64,000 nt of DNA from Nitrospira sp. MA-1 (GTDB taxonomy: Bacteria; Nitrospirota; Nitrospiria; Nitrospirales; UBA8639). A program made the position numbers and the translations under genes. The stretch spans positions 1,302,001 through 1,366,000 of the forward strand of contig JAQJDB010000007.1 of NCBI GenBank assembly GCA_032139905.1. Direction: 5' to 3'. Under the pieces are notes generated by a model. The model worked only from the letters and a program-made list of their open reading frames with translations, was not told the DNA's origin and searched no databases. Positions within the stretch are counted from its first letter, which is position 1; every line of letters starts with the position of its first letter. Positions 1 to 10,230 of the stretch are shown here, piece by piece.

Positions 1-2
1 CT

Positions 3-929
3 GTTGGCCAATATGTACTGGCTGTTGGCAACCCGTTTGGTCTGAATTCAACGGTGACGCTTGGTATAGTCAGCGCTCTTGACCGAGGAGGCATGGGGTT
101 AGCCCGCTTTGAAGATTTCATTCAGACCGATGCGGCAATTAACCCTGGGAATTCAGGTGGAGCCTTGGTGAACACACGGGGAGAATTAGTTGGCATTAAT
201 ACGGCAATAGCCTCTCAAAATGGAGGGTATCAGGGGGTGGGGTTCGCTGTGCCCTCTTCATTAGCAAGACCTGTGTTAGAGGAATTGATCAATAATGGAA
301 AGATTGTCCGAGGATATTTAGGTCTGGGGGTGCAGGAAATGACGATGGAGTTGGCTCCGTGGTTTGGCCTGAAAAACAGTGAAGGGGCGCTAGTGACCGA
401 TGTGGTTCCTGGTGGACCCGCCGATAAAGCCGGCATACACCGGGGAGAGGTGATTCTTCAGTACCAAGGGAAACACGTGAAAGATGGACAGATGCTTTTG
501 GAGGGAGTGACACGTGCCAATATTGGAGAACAGATCGAATTGGGTATTATCGAGAATGGAAAAGAGCGTAAAGTAAGAATGATCATCCGTGAGCAACCAC
601 CGATCCCTCAGGTGCGGCGTATTCGAACGCCTCGGGTGGAGCATCCGCTTGCCGGAGTGGAAGTGGCCGATGTCGATGAGGCGGCCATTCAGGAATATGA
701 GTTGAATCCTGTCACCAAGGGAGCTGTGGTCTCATTCCTTGAAGAAGGGTGTGCTGCTGAATTAGCGGGGATCATAGAAGGAGATGTCATTATTGAATTG
801 AATATGCATTCCGTGGAATCCGTCAGGGAGTATTCCTCATGGTTTAATCGGCTTAAAAAGGAACAAGCGTTACTGGTGGTGCTTGTCCGTTCTTCGCGTC
901 ATTTGTATGTGGTGGTGAAATCTTCCTGA
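3..929 (+). CDS. HtrA/DegP-family serine protease, 3' part (5' end outside window)
   Basis: Periplasmic serine protease and chaperone of the HtrA/Deg family. The reading frame is open from base 3, so the gene begins upstream of the window. The visible part starts just before the strand leading to the active site. It contains [11 protein letters not shown] with the catalytic serine, followed by two PDZ regions (roughly bases 300-580 and 640-920), a typical DegQ/DegP layout. It closely resembles the complete HtrA at 24885-26399, including the [20 protein letters not shown] stretch, so the two are paralogues flanking the efflux region. The His and Asp of the triad lie outside the window. Stop codon at 927-929. 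Family assignment is firm; the exact subfamily is not. Confidence 0.93.
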   Translation, partial: VGQYVLAVGNPFGLNSTVTLGIVSALDRGGMGLARFEDFIQTDAAINPGNSGGALVNTRGELVGINTAIASQNGGYQGVGFAVPSSLARPVLEELINNGKIVRGYLGLGVQEMTMELAPWFGLKNSEGALVTDVVPGGPADKAGIHRGEVILQYQGKHVKDGQMLLEGVTRANIGEQIELGIIENGKERKVRMIIREQPPIPQVRRIRTPRVEHPLAGVEVADVDEAAIQEYELNPVTKGAVVSFLEEGCAAELAGIIEGDVIIELNMHSVESVREYSSWFNRLKKEQALLVVLVRSSRHLYVVVKSS

Positions 930-1074
930 AAGAATCAGGCTGAGAAGGGTTTCCGGAAATTCACGGATTTATCAGAGGAGCTTTTGTCTGCGGCATTTAA
1001 ACTCTTTGTCCAAGGGTTCTTTATTTTTGGCCGGGGATGTTTGAAGATTCCTGGTTGAAAATAAGAGCACCGGA

Positions 1075-1713
1075 TCAAAATGGAGCGATCAAATCGGTAA
1101 ACTCAAAGTCGAAAAAAAACAGGATGGTATATTCGTTGAAGTAGGTTGACCCTTGGAACCAGGGAGTGGAGCGAACAAATTGTCCCGTCGCCGTTTCGTA
1201 AATATCCAGGCGGAATCGGGAATATCCCGACAATTTTTGGGATGCGTATATCGCAATCTCGGGCAAGGCAATTGGGAGGAGTGCACTCTGTATTGGAGGT
1301 AACCCGAACAAGGAGGACCGTTGCTCGACTCCTAGACCCTGAACAAGGATGTGGATTCGGTACTTGGCTTTAGCTGGATCCGCAACGATTTTCAGTCCGC
1401 TTTCTCCCAGCCAACCCCCAATTGCACCCTTGAAAAAACCTTGGGCAACGGGCAATCCATCTGCCACGTGCAATCCAGAGATATCGAGACTTACCGTCTC
1501 TCCAGGGGTTAAGAGGATGGGCATGGTGTTCTCTCCATGCAGACTTCGCTCCACAGCTTGAGCCATGAGGAGTTGTTGGACTGCAGTTGGCGATTCAGGA
1601 AGGGGTATGGCATTCATGGCACCGCAGCCGGTCAGTATTCCCACTAACAGGAGAACTGATAGAATCCATAGCATGGACCTATTCCACTGACGTACTTCGG
1701 TTAACCAAATCAC
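1075..1713 (-). CDS. Predicted lipoprotein of unknown function
   Basis: A protein of about 212 residues with an N-terminal hydrophobic segment ending in a lipobox (GILTGC), so it is probably a lipid-anchored envelope protein. The rest is a mixed alpha/beta domain with no motif I recognise; the layout recalls DUF6655-type lipoproteins, but this is only an impression. I prefer the GTG at 1713 because an AGAGG ribosome site lies 5 bases ahead of it; the longer frame starts at GTG 1719, which would overlap that site. It stands alone, convergent with the upstream HtrA gene. Confidence 0.6.
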   Translation of the reverse strand: MIWLTEVRQWNRSMLWILSVLLLVGILTGCGAMNAIPLPESPTAVQQLLMAQAVERSLHGENTMPILLTPGETVSLDISGLHVADGLPVAQGFFKGAIGGWLGESGLKIVADPAKAKYRIHILVQGLGVEQRSSLFGLPPIQSALLPIALPEIAIYASQKLSGYSRFRLDIYETATGQFVRSTPWFQGSTYFNEYTILFFFDFEFTDLIAPF

Positions 1714-1794
1714 TTTCACCTCTTTTTTGTTAAGACCAGAGAAATATGGGAGTCAACTTCAAGGAGAACAGGTGTTCGATACGGCCTCGTTAGT

Positions 1795-2235
1795 TTAGGG
1801 AGCAGATCCTGGGGAATTAATCATTGAGTCGGATTCCTTTGTCGGGGCAGATGGAATGGACGGATTCGGAGGTGCCGCAAGGGCAGGGTTCATCTCCTTG
1901 TGTTTGGTGACCCGAAGCAAAGTGGGATCGTGAATAAAAGGTTCGTATTTCGGCACGTCTAATGTTACCAGATCACGTTCCTCAATAAGGAGGTCGATCT
2001 CAGGCGCCTGCTGTTGAAAGGTGGCTAAAATGCTTCCGTCTTGAGTCGTCATGGTGACCAGTAAACGATCCTCTTGGCGTTTTTTGTGTGTCACCGATCC
2101 TTCAAGTGGATGCATGGCGTCCTTCAAAAAAGCGGGAAGGTAGGAATCCAAATACCGTGAGGCTAACATCGGGCTACTGAAGCCAAGGCCTAATCCTAGA
2201 AAAAATACCGTCGCCGGTATGACCCATGGTCTCAT
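1795..2235 (-). CDS. Small membrane-anchored or secreted protein, unknown function
   Basis: About 146 residues. It begins MRPWVIPATVFF and has one hydrophobic segment, read either as a signal peptide or an anchor. A charged middle part and a Pro/Ala/Ser-rich tail of about 35 residues follow. The ATG overlaps the TGA of the preceding gene (ATGA), which fixes the start and implies translational coupling with the 2232-2612 gene. A frame open further upstream (to 2280) is just read-through of that neighbour. No family recognised. Confidence 0.6.
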   Translation of the reverse strand: MRPWVIPATVFFLGLGLGFSSPMLASRYLDSYLPAFLKDAMHPLEGSVTHKKRQEDRLLVTMTTQDGSILATFQQQAPEIDLLIEERDLVTLDVPKYEPFIHDPTLLRVTKHKEMNPALAAPPNPSIPSAPTKESDSMINSPGSAP

Positions 2236-2612
2236 GGTTTCTGTTCCGTGTTTGGAGGTTCGTCTATGGGTTTTTCCCATTCTGTTGAAGGAAAGGTCTG
2301 CTGTGTGGTTGGAGGTTCGTCTTTTAGTTTTTCCGGTTCTGTTGGAGAAGAGGTCTGCTGTGTGATTGGAGGTTCGTCCTCCAGGGGTTCCTGCTGCACT
2401 GGAGAAGGTTTCTGCTGTCCGCGAATAAACGTTTCCAGGCGACTGAGGGCATCAGCGGTCATGTCGCGAGCCCCTTTGGTCGCCTGCTCGGATTTTTCGG
2501 TGAGGTCTTCTATTCGTCTGCGGAGATCCCGCATTCCCCCGCCCGTTCGCTGAAACGCCAGAATTGCAATTACTAACGCGACGATAGCAATGAGTAATGT
2601 GAGCACTTCCAT
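2232..2612 (-). CDS. Membrane-anchored protein with tandem Pro/Glu repeats
   Basis: A 126-residue protein. Residues 1-20 form a single transmembrane helix, residues 27-62 a heptad-like charged helix, and the C-terminal 48 residues carry a 19-residue repeat starting DEPP, present twice in full and once in part. The probable orientation is N-terminus in the membrane with a flexible extended tail; this is inferred from composition. A strong AAGGAGG ribosome site precedes the ATG. First gene of a coupled pair with 1795-2235. Confidence 0.65.
   Translation of the reverse strand: MEVLTLLIAIVALVIAILAFQRTGGGMRDLRRRIEDLTEKSEQATKGARDMTADALSRLETFIRGQQKPSPVQQEPLEDEPPITQQTSSPTEPEKLKDEPPTTQQTFPSTEWEKPIDEPPNTEQKP
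2235..2378 (-). repeat. 57-bp tandem repeat inside a coding region
   Basis: Two complete units and one partial unit of 57 bp, each encoding 19 residues that start DEPP(I/T/N)T(Q/E)Q. The units have diverged at several positions but keep the frame. Confidence 0.75.
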
Positions 2613-3910
2613 GATGTCCTCCTTGTGGTTCTCAAAATGACTTCATCGATCAATGAAAAAGTCTTTGATGGATTGCGACCGAACCCTTTCTGATTCTGAC
2701 ATACTTAAAGGATGAAAGATAAGGTGATTGATCTGGTTTCTCAAAATCTCACCGTGTCTCTGAGGTCTGTGTGCGGAAAATTTGCTGAAACTTGAAATGA
2801 ACTGTTTTGGATCTATATTTATGGCTTGGCTCTAAACGGCGCCTGTCGATAGCCTACACCATCGAGCTAGGACGATTACACCACATCTACCTGGCGAGGT
2901 AACAATTCTCCTCTCATGCATGAAGGGAGATCACAGTTGAGTTCGTAGTCATCTGGCCTTAGCATCTGAATCCCAATTGAATGATCGTTTCCGGGATAAA
3001 GGATAAGCCCTCAGGACTTTTCCCATAGACCTGCACACCATTCGAGAAGGTGCAAACCCGTAAACTTTTGAATAATTGAGATGCGAATCGGTGTTGAATA
3101 CCATGGTCGATTCTGATACAGAGGAACGCTCCGTAGGGGGGAGGCCATTTTGTAATAAAATATTGGGACTGACCAATGGTGAACTCGATTTCCATCTCGG
3201 TGGGCTGAGCAATCCTGAAACGCCGCTTATCCATGCTCAAGACGGTGTGGCTACGGCAAATGCAAGAATAGACCAGCTTTTGCTTTGGTGATTCATCAGG
3301 GATTTCCCCACGGCTGGGGAATCAGATCCTGGCAGAGATAATGCCCTTCGCTCCGGGCATTGAAGTAGATGAGTGGTATTTTACAGTCCTAGAAGGGGAA
3401 GCATGGACGAGGGGCGGTTGGCAAAATCCCGGCCTTTGGTATTTTGACATGTGGGTGGCTTGTCTATAATCCAGTCATTCCCGATACAAAAGCTACACCG
3501 TCTCGGGATTAGCGGGAAAGGGGACACCGCGCATAGTCGTGCCTTTTCCCATACCCATCGATCCTATAATGTGCGAGATGTTTCAGCGTTCAAGTACTAT
3601 CGTGATACGTATTCCAAGTGATTTGCCAAAATGCACACGTACAACAAAATCATTGAAACCTTAAGTTTGAGGGCCATACACTACCAATCGACGCAGTTTT
3701 CCGAACGTAATAATTATTCGGTGCTTTGCGGTGTTTTAGTGTATGGGTTCTGTGATCAATGGACCCATGAAAAAAAATCGGCCAACGGGATGACGGTGAC
3801 GAGTGTACATGGCCCTTGTGGCAATTTGATACGGTGATTCAGAATGGGAAGAGATCGGTTTGTCCGGTATACATAGGGGAACGCACTGTTGGAGGTAAGA
3901 GAAAGGAAAC
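2613..3910. other. Gene-poor stretch with possible coding debris
   Basis: No convincing intact gene. A minus-strand frame at 2959-3240 (93 residues) has protein-like composition but no ribosome site. A short plus-strand frame at 3341-3469 (42 residues, Trp-rich) and out-of-phase fragments between 3470 and 3620 look like the remains of one decayed gene. None matches a family I recognise. Confidence 0.4.
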
Positions 3911-4396
3911 ATGATGTCTATAGCCAAAAGATTGAGGGTGCTTCTGGTGGTTTTGACCGTGATCGTCACGGGAATGGGAACCGAGGCGGGACTCGCCGAA
4001 GAAATTCGGCCCTTACAATCCATTCTCAGTGATGTGGAAAGACACATTGGAGAATTGACCATCAACCTGGATGAAATCAGAAAACGGATAAATTTTTTGC
4101 AAAATCTCCCTGTCACACATGACCCAGTCATTCAGGAACTACGAGCACTTGATCTTCAAGGATGGACACTGCACCTGGAACAATGGGAACTGCAACTTGA
4201 ACATTTGCGATTTGCGAAGACCATGCTACAAAAAGTGCAGGGAATTTCCGGTGAACCGCATGAGTTAATGGCTGCCTGGCGTCTCCATGAAGACCAGTAC
4301 CGGACGAGCCTTGAAGTCTACCGCCGACAACGGGATACAATCGAAGAGCGCCGCCTGATCACAGAAGGGCACATGTTTGAGCGGTACCTTCCATGA
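3911..4396 (+). CDS. Periplasmic coiled-coil protein, unknown function
   Basis: A 161-residue protein with a clear signal peptide (hydrophobic core LLVVLTVIVTGMG, then a cleavage region near residue 29). The mature part is almost wholly helical and rich in Leu, Glu and Arg, as expected of a coiled coil. An AAAGGAAAC ribosome site precedes ATGATG; either ATG could serve. The last codon overlaps the next gene, so the two are coupled. Function unknown. Confidence 0.7.
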   Translation: MMSIAKRLRVLLVVLTVIVTGMGTEAGLAEEIRPLQSILSDVERHIGELTINLDEIRKRINFLQNLPVTHDPVIQELRALDLQGWTLHLEQWELQLEHLRFAKTMLQKVQGISGEPHELMAAWRLHEDQYRTSLEVYRRQRDTIEERRLITEGHMFERYLP

Positions 4397-4905
4397 GCGA
4401 ACGTCATGCCATCAAGCACATGCCTGTGTGGCGGGACATGGTTTTCATAGGGCTCCTCGGTTTCGGAATATTCATGACCGGATGTACGTCCGTCAATACG
4501 CTTCTTCTCACTTCCCAGACCTTTCCGCCCAAAGCCTCATGGCAGGAAGTTGAAATTTTAATTCGTGAGCCCTCCTGTGCCCATATCGACATTGCACAAC
4601 TGAGTATGGAAGGTAGTGGGTCGGGCAGTTATGCCACCGAGCAGACCTATATTCTTAAAAAGGCAGCTTCATTAGGCAGTGATGCGGTCGTGTTTACCAA
4701 ATCTGAAAAATATTTGGAGCATGGAGTCAGCTACCAAAGCCCCATGATGATGGGAGGACCCTGGGGAATGGGAAGTTATGGGTATCCTGGTTGGGGTTAC
4801 GGAATGGGTTACGGAAGAGGCATGGCGATTCCCTACAGTTATACTGTCACGTCACTAACCGGGATCGCCATACGATATACGAATAATGAGCAGACTAAAT
4901 GCTAA
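4393..4905 (+). CDS. Gly/Tyr/Met-rich lipoprotein
   Basis: A 170-residue protein with a lipobox (FMTGC) near residue 31, so probably outer-membrane anchored. The middle contains an alpha/beta patch (KKAASLGSDAVVF) of the kind seen in small envelope lipoproteins. The last third is a Gly-, Tyr- and Met-rich low-complexity region (about residues 115-145). The ATG overlaps the preceding TGA. Substrate and role unknown; the pair probably acts at the envelope. Confidence 0.65.
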   Translation: MSERHAIKHMPVWRDMVFIGLLGFGIFMTGCTSVNTLLLTSQTFPPKASWQEVEILIREPSCAHIDIAQLSMEGSGSGSYATEQTYILKKAASLGSDAVVFTKSEKYLEHGVSYQSPMMMGGPWGMGSYGYPGWGYGMGYGRGMAIPYSYTVTSLTGIAIRYTNNEQTKC

Positions 4906-5185
4906 TGTATTGAGAATATAATTACAGGAATGTTAATTTCCTTGCCCTGATGGGGCTCAATCCGGATTAAAAGCAACGGGCAGATAAAGCATTGCCAGCC
5001 CGTTGATATGGTCACAATTTACTCGGTATTTTGGGAAAAATAATTGTGGTAACATTGAGGGAGCGTTTTAGTGAATAGGTCTGAGGCTCTTCCCTATTCC
5101 ATGTCCACATTAAGGATGTCATGTAACGTCCCTAATGCATTTTTTGGCATGGCCTCAAATTTGGCCTGATATATTTTGGATCCCG

Positions 5186-6592
5186 ATGACTCATCAATTC
5201 GATTTTGATTTCTTATGCATCGGCAGCGGCCCGGCAGGCCAACGAGCTGCGATCCAAGCCGCTAAGTTCAGGAAGCGGGTGGGAGTGGTTGAACGTCGGC
5301 AGTGCGCGGGGGGGGTATGCATAGAACTCGGAACCATTCCCAGCAAAACCCTACGCGAGGCCGTGTTATCCTTCATGGCTACCAACCATCCGTTTGTTCA
5401 AGAGACAAGAAATCGGGAACGGCACCGTCCCACAGCGGAACAACTCTTTTCCCGTGTGCAATTTGTCCGCAACCGGGAAGTCGATGTTGTGGAGGATCAG
5501 CTTTGGAGGAATGATATCGAACTCATTTCCGGCGAAGCCGCCTTTACCGATGCCCATACCCTCGTTATTCACACAGAACAGGGAACGAAAACGGTCACTG
5601 CTGAGAATATTCTGCTTGCCGTCGGAACCGTAGCCGCCCCGCCGCCTGGTACCGGCGTGGATGGTGAAATCATTGTTACCAGTGATGAGATGGCTCACCT
5701 CACATCTCTGCCCAAACGTTTAGTGGTTGTCGGAGGGGGCGTCATCGGGATGGAGTATGCCTCCATGTTTGCCGCACTCGAAATCGACGTAACCGTGGTG
5801 GATAAACGAGAGCATTTACTGGAATTCCTCGACAATGAAATCGTTGAGGAACTCATTCATCAAATGAGAAACCGGGATGTGACCTTCCGATTGGGAGAAA
5901 CCGTGGGCGCATTGACTATTGCTGAAGGCCCGCCCAAACAAGCGGTGATCCAATTGGAGTCCGGGAAGCGCCTCGTGTCCGACATGGTTCTGTATTCCGC
6001 CGGGAGAATCGGCGCAACCGACCGATTGAATTTGGCTGGAGCGGGTCTTATCGCGGATGCCCGGGGGCGCCTCGCAGTTGATGAGGATTTTCGAACCCAG
6101 GTCCCCCATATCTTTGCCGCCGGGGACGTGATTGGGTTCCCCAGTCTCGCCTCCACTTCTGCCGCGCAGGGCCGACGGGCGGCGTGCCATGCCTTTGGAG
6201 TCAGTGCCGGTCCGATGGATACGCACTTTCCCTTCGGCATCTACGCCATTCCGGAGATTTCCATGATCGGCGCGCATGAACATGAGCTGACGGAGAAAAA
6301 AATCCCTTATGAAACCGGAGTGGCTCGCTATAAGGAAATCGCCCGTGGGCAAATTATGGGGGATGACAATGGTTTGCTCAAGATGCTGTTTCACCGGGAG
6401 ACCCGGAAGCTTCTCGGTGTCCATGTGATCGGCACGGGTGCCACGGAACTCATCCATATCGGGCAAGCGGTACTGGAATTAGGGGGTGGGCTGGACTATT
6501 TTCTTGACCGGGTCTTCAATTATCCGACACTGGCCGAATGTTACAAGGTGGCCGCCTTAAATGCCTTTAATAAACTTTCACAAATAGGTTAG
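5186..6592 (+). CDS. sthA: Soluble pyridine nucleotide transhydrogenase
   Basis: Cytoplasmic FAD enzyme moving reducing equivalents between NADPH and NAD+. The FAD fold opens with CIGSGPAGQRAA. The disulfide-oxidoreductase motif reads GGVCIELGTIPSK, with Thr in place of the second redox cysteine as in SthA and unlike lipoamide dehydrogenase. The NAD(P) fold is VVVGGGVIGMEYA, and the dimerisation domain closes with YPTLAECYKVAALNA. From the ATG at 5186 the length is 468 residues, matching the family; an in-frame ATG at 5135 would add 17 residues with no homologous counterpart. It may balance NADPH made by the zwf gene at 32.7 kb. Confidence 0.9.
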   Translation: MTHQFDFDFLCIGSGPAGQRAAIQAAKFRKRVGVVERRQCAGGVCIELGTIPSKTLREAVLSFMATNHPFVQETRNRERHRPTAEQLFSRVQFVRNREVDVVEDQLWRNDIELISGEAAFTDAHTLVIHTEQGTKTVTAENILLAVGTVAAPPPGTGVDGEIIVTSDEMAHLTSLPKRLVVVGGGVIGMEYASMFAALEIDVTVVDKREHLLEFLDNEIVEELIHQMRNRDVTFRLGETVGALTIAEGPPKQAVIQLESGKRLVSDMVLYSAGRIGATDRLNLAGAGLIADARGRLAVDEDFRTQVPHIFAAGDVIGFPSLASTSAAQGRRAACHAFGVSAGPMDTHFPFGIYAIPEISMIGAHEHELTEKKIPYETGVARYKEIARGQIMGDDNGLLKMLFHRETRKLLGVHVIGTGATELIHIGQAVLELGGGLDYFLDRVFNYPTLAECYKVAALNAFNKLSQIG

Positions 6593-7049
6593 AGTCTTGA
6601 GTCGACCATAAATTGAATTCGAGAATTATATCCAGAAAATCCATCAAAGCAAGATCAATGCCTCTTTTATGATTCCTGAAAAAGGATTCAGGAAAACCTT
6701 TCTGATCCCACATTTTCACGCGACTGAAGAATTCTCTCACATTTCCGGTCCAACAGCCTAAGCCGCCAGTCCGAATTTTTCATGGTTGGCTATTCAAAAA
6801 TTTGGAAATGACTAGATGGCCACGATCTGATCCCCATAATGTGCGCGCATCTTTCCATGCCCTGCCGGATGTCGAGGCCATCCAATTGGTTAGGTTTTTT
6901 GCTATTCGCTAATTCAATTTGCTAAGTAGTTCCCTGTTTGTTATCCCCTAGAGGACGCGAGAGGAGGTATTTTGGTTGGGAGATGCTATCTCTTAGGTCA
7001 GCTCTGCATCAATGATGGAGAATTGAAAGGCTTTTAATAGAGCGTACGC
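6593..7049. other. Intergenic region before the first efflux operon
   Basis: No gene found. A GAGGAGG tract at 6960-6966 is followed only by a six-codon frame, so it is not evidence of a gene. The promoter of the efflux operon should lie here, but I could not single one out. Confidence 0.4.
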
Positions 7050-10000
7050 ATGAACCAACTTGTCCTTATTGCCCTCCGAAGGCCTTTAACCTTCGTCGTT
7101 CTTGCCATCTTAATCGTGATATTCGGGACGAAGTCGGTGCTCCAAACGCCAACCGATGTCTTTCCGAATATCAGGATTCCCGTCATCTCCGTTGTCTGGT
7201 CCTACGCAGGCTTGTTGCCGAGTGATGTATCCGGTCGTATCACGTTTTACTTTGAACGGGCGTTGACCTCGACCGTCGAGGGCATCAAGAAGATTGACAG
7301 CAAATCCTATTTCGGCATCAGCATCATTAATATCTTTCTTCAGGAGGGAGTCAACCTTGCCGGCGCCGAAGCCGAGGTTGCGGCGATTGCGCAGACTGTC
7401 GTGAAAGCGCTGCCGCCAGATATTTCCCCACCAATGATTATGCGTCTGGAAGCGTCCTCAGTGCCGGTCGCGATGTTGCAGGTCACCTCAGACACATTGA
7501 CACCCGCAGAGCTCTATAACCTTGCCTTTACTCAAATCCGTCCCCTTCTTGTGACTATTCCCGGGGCCATCTTGCCACATCCTTATGGGGGACAGCCGAA
7601 ACAGCTTCTGGTCTCGCTTGATCAGCAGAAATTACTTGCTCGTAACCTTACCCCAGCAGATATTTTCCATGCTTTCGACAAGCAGAACAAGGTGCTGCCG
7701 GCTGGCGACCAAAAGATTAAGGCCACCGACTGGATGGTCCAGACAAACGCGATGCCGTTGCAGGTCGAGGATTTTAACGATATTCCGATCAAGAGAGAGG
7801 GAAACGCCTTCATTTATATGCGTGATGTGGCCAACGTGACCCTCGCCGGCCCTCCACAAACGAATGCCGTGCTGGTGGAAGGCAAACAGGCCGTCACCCT
7901 CGTCGTCATGAAGAGCGGGGAGGCTTCGACGTTGGAGGTGGTCGATGGGGTCAAGAAGGCGATTCCTCGCATTGAAAAGATCGTGCCCAAGGGCGTAGAG
8001 GTTAAGATTCTCAACGACGCCTCGCTTTTCGTGAAGGAATCGATCGCGGATGTGGTAAAAGAAATGGCGACGGCTTCCGCGCTGGTGGCTCTTATCGTCC
8101 TGATGTTGCTGGGCTCATGGCGGCCAACCGTTATTATCGCCACTTCGATCCCGCTCTCCATCCTGTCCGCACTCATCTGCTTAAACTTAGCAGGAGAGTC
8201 GCTGAATCTCATGACGTTAGGAGGATTGGCGCTGGCCGTCGGCATCCTCGTCGACGACGCGACGGTGATGATTGAGAATATCGATACCCATATTGCCATG
8301 GGTAAACCCCTTGAGGAGGCGATCGTGGACGCCGCCAACCAGATTATCGTCCCCACGTTGGTTGCCACGTTAAGCATCGCGATCGTCTGGCTCCCGCTCT
8401 TTGAGCTCAGCGGCGTATCCGGCTGGCTGTTTGCACCAATGGCAAAGGCGGTCATTTTCGCCATGCTCTCATCGTTCATCTTGTCGCGTACGCTGGTGCC
8501 GACCATGGCAAAATATATCCTCGCGGATCACCACGCGCCGCAGGCCACTGAAGCCGGTGGAGGGGGCGAACCGGAAAAACCCCAGAGCTTCTTCGTCCGC
8601 TTCCAGCAGGGTTTCGAACGCGGCTTTGACCGGTTCCGTGAGCGCTATAATGCCCGTCTCGAACAGGTAATCCTCCATCGTCGCACCTTCGTCGCCATCT
8701 CTCTCGCACTCGCGCTTGCCTCCCTTAGCCTGTTTTTCTTTAATGGGCGGGATTTCTTCCCTGAGGTCAAGTCGGGGACAATGCAGATGCATATGAGGGC
8801 ACCGCTCGGTACGCGTATTGAGGTCTCAAGCCGTCTCAGTTCTCTCGTTTCGAAAGACATCGCGCAGATGCTTCCCGGGCAGGTTGAAGGGGTCGTCAGC
8901 AATTGCGGCCTGCCGGTCGGACCGCATAACCTCGCTTTTATTCCGACCCCGACGATCGGGTCGCAGGATTGCGACCTGACGATCGACCTGAAAAATGAAA
9001 AGTCACCGGTTTGGGACTATCGGCGTATTCTCCGCAAAGGTCTAAGTGAGCGGTATCCAGGAACCGAATTCACATTTCAGCCGGCTGATCTGACCGCCAA
9101 AATTCTCAATTTTGGCTCGCCCGCGCCGATCGATGTGCAGATTAATGGGATGGAGATGTACGCCAACTACGAGTTCGCACGAAAATTGGCAGGAGAGCTT
9201 CGCAAGATTCCCGGCGCCAGGGACGTGACGATACAGCAGACGATGCGCACGCCGACCCTTTTCGTTGAAGGCCAACGCACGTTCGGTCTTGGCACAAACC
9301 TGAGCGAGGGGGAAATCGCCGACAATCTGCTGCTATCCACTTCGGGTAGTCAACAGATTGACCAGCAATATTGGCTCAATCACAAAACGGGTATCTCCTA
9401 TCAGATCAACATTTATACGCCGCAGCCTCAGCTCACGAGCATTAAAAATCTCATGACGGTCCCTGTCGATCAGAACAATCTCGATTCGTCGCAAGATAAC
9501 GTACAACTACTCGGTAATGTGACGACGCATTCAATGATCGGAACGCCCGGCCTGATTTCGCACGCGAACATTATGCCCCTGTTTAATATCTACGTGTCTG
9601 CCGAAGGGCGCGACCTCGGAGGGGTTCTGGCGGATGTCGAGAAGGCTGCCAAAAGCCTGGAGGACGAGTTGCCACGCAGTGCAGCGCTTGAAATTCATGG
9701 GCAAGCCGAAACCATGTATGAGGCGTATGTTGAGTTGATTGTCGGTCTCATCTTTGCCGTCGTGCTGGTGTACCTTCTGATCGTTGTCAACTTTCAATCT
9801 TGGCTGGACCCCTTTATCATTATTACCGCATTGCCCGGGGCTTTGGCGGGTATTGCATGGGCATTGTTCCTGACCCATACGAATATTTCCGTGCCGGCGC
9901 TGACGGGGGCTATTATGACGATGGGCACAGCAACCGCCAATTCGATTCTTATCGTATCGTACGCCCGCGAACGGCTCGAAATGCACGGAGACGCGATGCT

Positions 10001-10229
10001 GGCTGCTGTCGAAGCCGGGAAAGCCCGCATCCGTCCGGTGCTGATGACGGCATCGGCCATGATCATCGGGATGTTGCCGATGTCGATGGGCAATTCCCCC
10101 AATGCGCCGTTGGGTCGGGCTGTCATCGGCGGTCTGATGGTCGCGACCGTGTTTACCCTGTTTTTCGTGCCTTGCGTGTATGCCATCATCTACAACAGGC
10201 GAGGGGCTCGCCAAAAGGACCATGGATAA
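7050..10229 (+). CDS. RND efflux permease (AcrB/MexB-like superfamily)
   Basis: Inner-membrane proton-driven pump subunit of 1059 residues, full length for the superfamily. It shows the usual duplicated plan: TM1 (FVVLAILIVIFG), periplasmic porter region, TM2-6, a cytosolic linker near residues 495-525, then the second half. The proton-relay segment GGLALAVGILVDDATVMIEN carries the paired aspartates of TM4. The second half has PLGRAVIGGLMVATVFTLFF near its end. First gene of a three-gene operon with an adaptor and an outer-membrane factor. The substrate cannot be told from sequence; the subgroup is closer to hydrophobic or drug exporters than to CusA heavy-metal pumps, as an impression. Confidence 0.93.
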   Translation: MNQLVLIALRRPLTFVVLAILIVIFGTKSVLQTPTDVFPNIRIPVISVVWSYAGLLPSDVSGRITFYFERALTSTVEGIKKIDSKSYFGISIINIFLQEGVNLAGAEAEVAAIAQTVVKALPPDISPPMIMRLEASSVPVAMLQVTSDTLTPAELYNLAFTQIRPLLVTIPGAILPHPYGGQPKQLLVSLDQQKLLARNLTPADIFHAFDKQNKVLPAGDQKIKATDWMVQTNAMPLQVEDFNDIPIKREGNAFIYMRDVANVTLAGPPQTNAVLVEGKQAVTLVVMKSGEASTLEVVDGVKKAIPRIEKIVPKGVEVKILNDASLFVKESIADVVKEMATASALVALIVLMLLGSWRPTVIIATSIPLSILSALICLNLAGESLNLMTLGGLALAVGILVDDATVMIENIDTHIAMGKPLEEAIVDAANQIIVPTLVATLSIAIVWLPLFELSGVSGWLFAPMAKAVIFAMLSSFILSRTLVPTMAKYILADHHAPQATEAGGGGEPEKPQSFFVRFQQGFERGFDRFRERYNARLEQVILHRRTFVAISLALALASLSLFFFNGRDFFPEVKSGTMQMHMRAPLGTRIEVSSRLSSLVSKDIAQMLPGQVEGVVSNCGLPVGPHNLAFIPTPTIGSQDCDLTIDLKNEKSPVWDYRRILRKGLSERYPGTEFTFQPADLTAKILNFGSPAPIDVQINGMEMYANYEFARKLAGELRKIPGARDVTIQQTMRTPTLFVEGQRTFGLGTNLSEGEIADNLLLSTSGSQQIDQQYWLNHKTGISYQINIYTPQPQLTSIKNLMTVPVDQNNLDSSQDNVQLLGNVTTHSMIGTPGLISHANIMPLFNIYVSAEGRDLGGVLADVEKAAKSLEDELPRSAALEIHGQAETMYEAYVELIVGLIFAVVLVYLLIVVNFQSWLDPFIIITALPGALAGIAWALFLTHTNISVPALTGAIMTMGTATANSILIVSYARERLEMHGDAMLAAVEAGKARIRPVLMTASAMIIGMLPMSMGNSPNAPLGRAVIGGLMVATVFTLFFVPCVYAIIYNRRGARQKDHG

Positions 10230-10230
10230 T

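Noticed and set aside
3216-3231. TGAGCAATCCTGAAAC resembles the left half of the operator
   Set aside because: The right half-site is absent and no promoter or gene follows at the right spacing.
6960-6990. GAGGAGG tract as the ribosome site of a gene
   Set aside because: Followed only by a six-codon frame.
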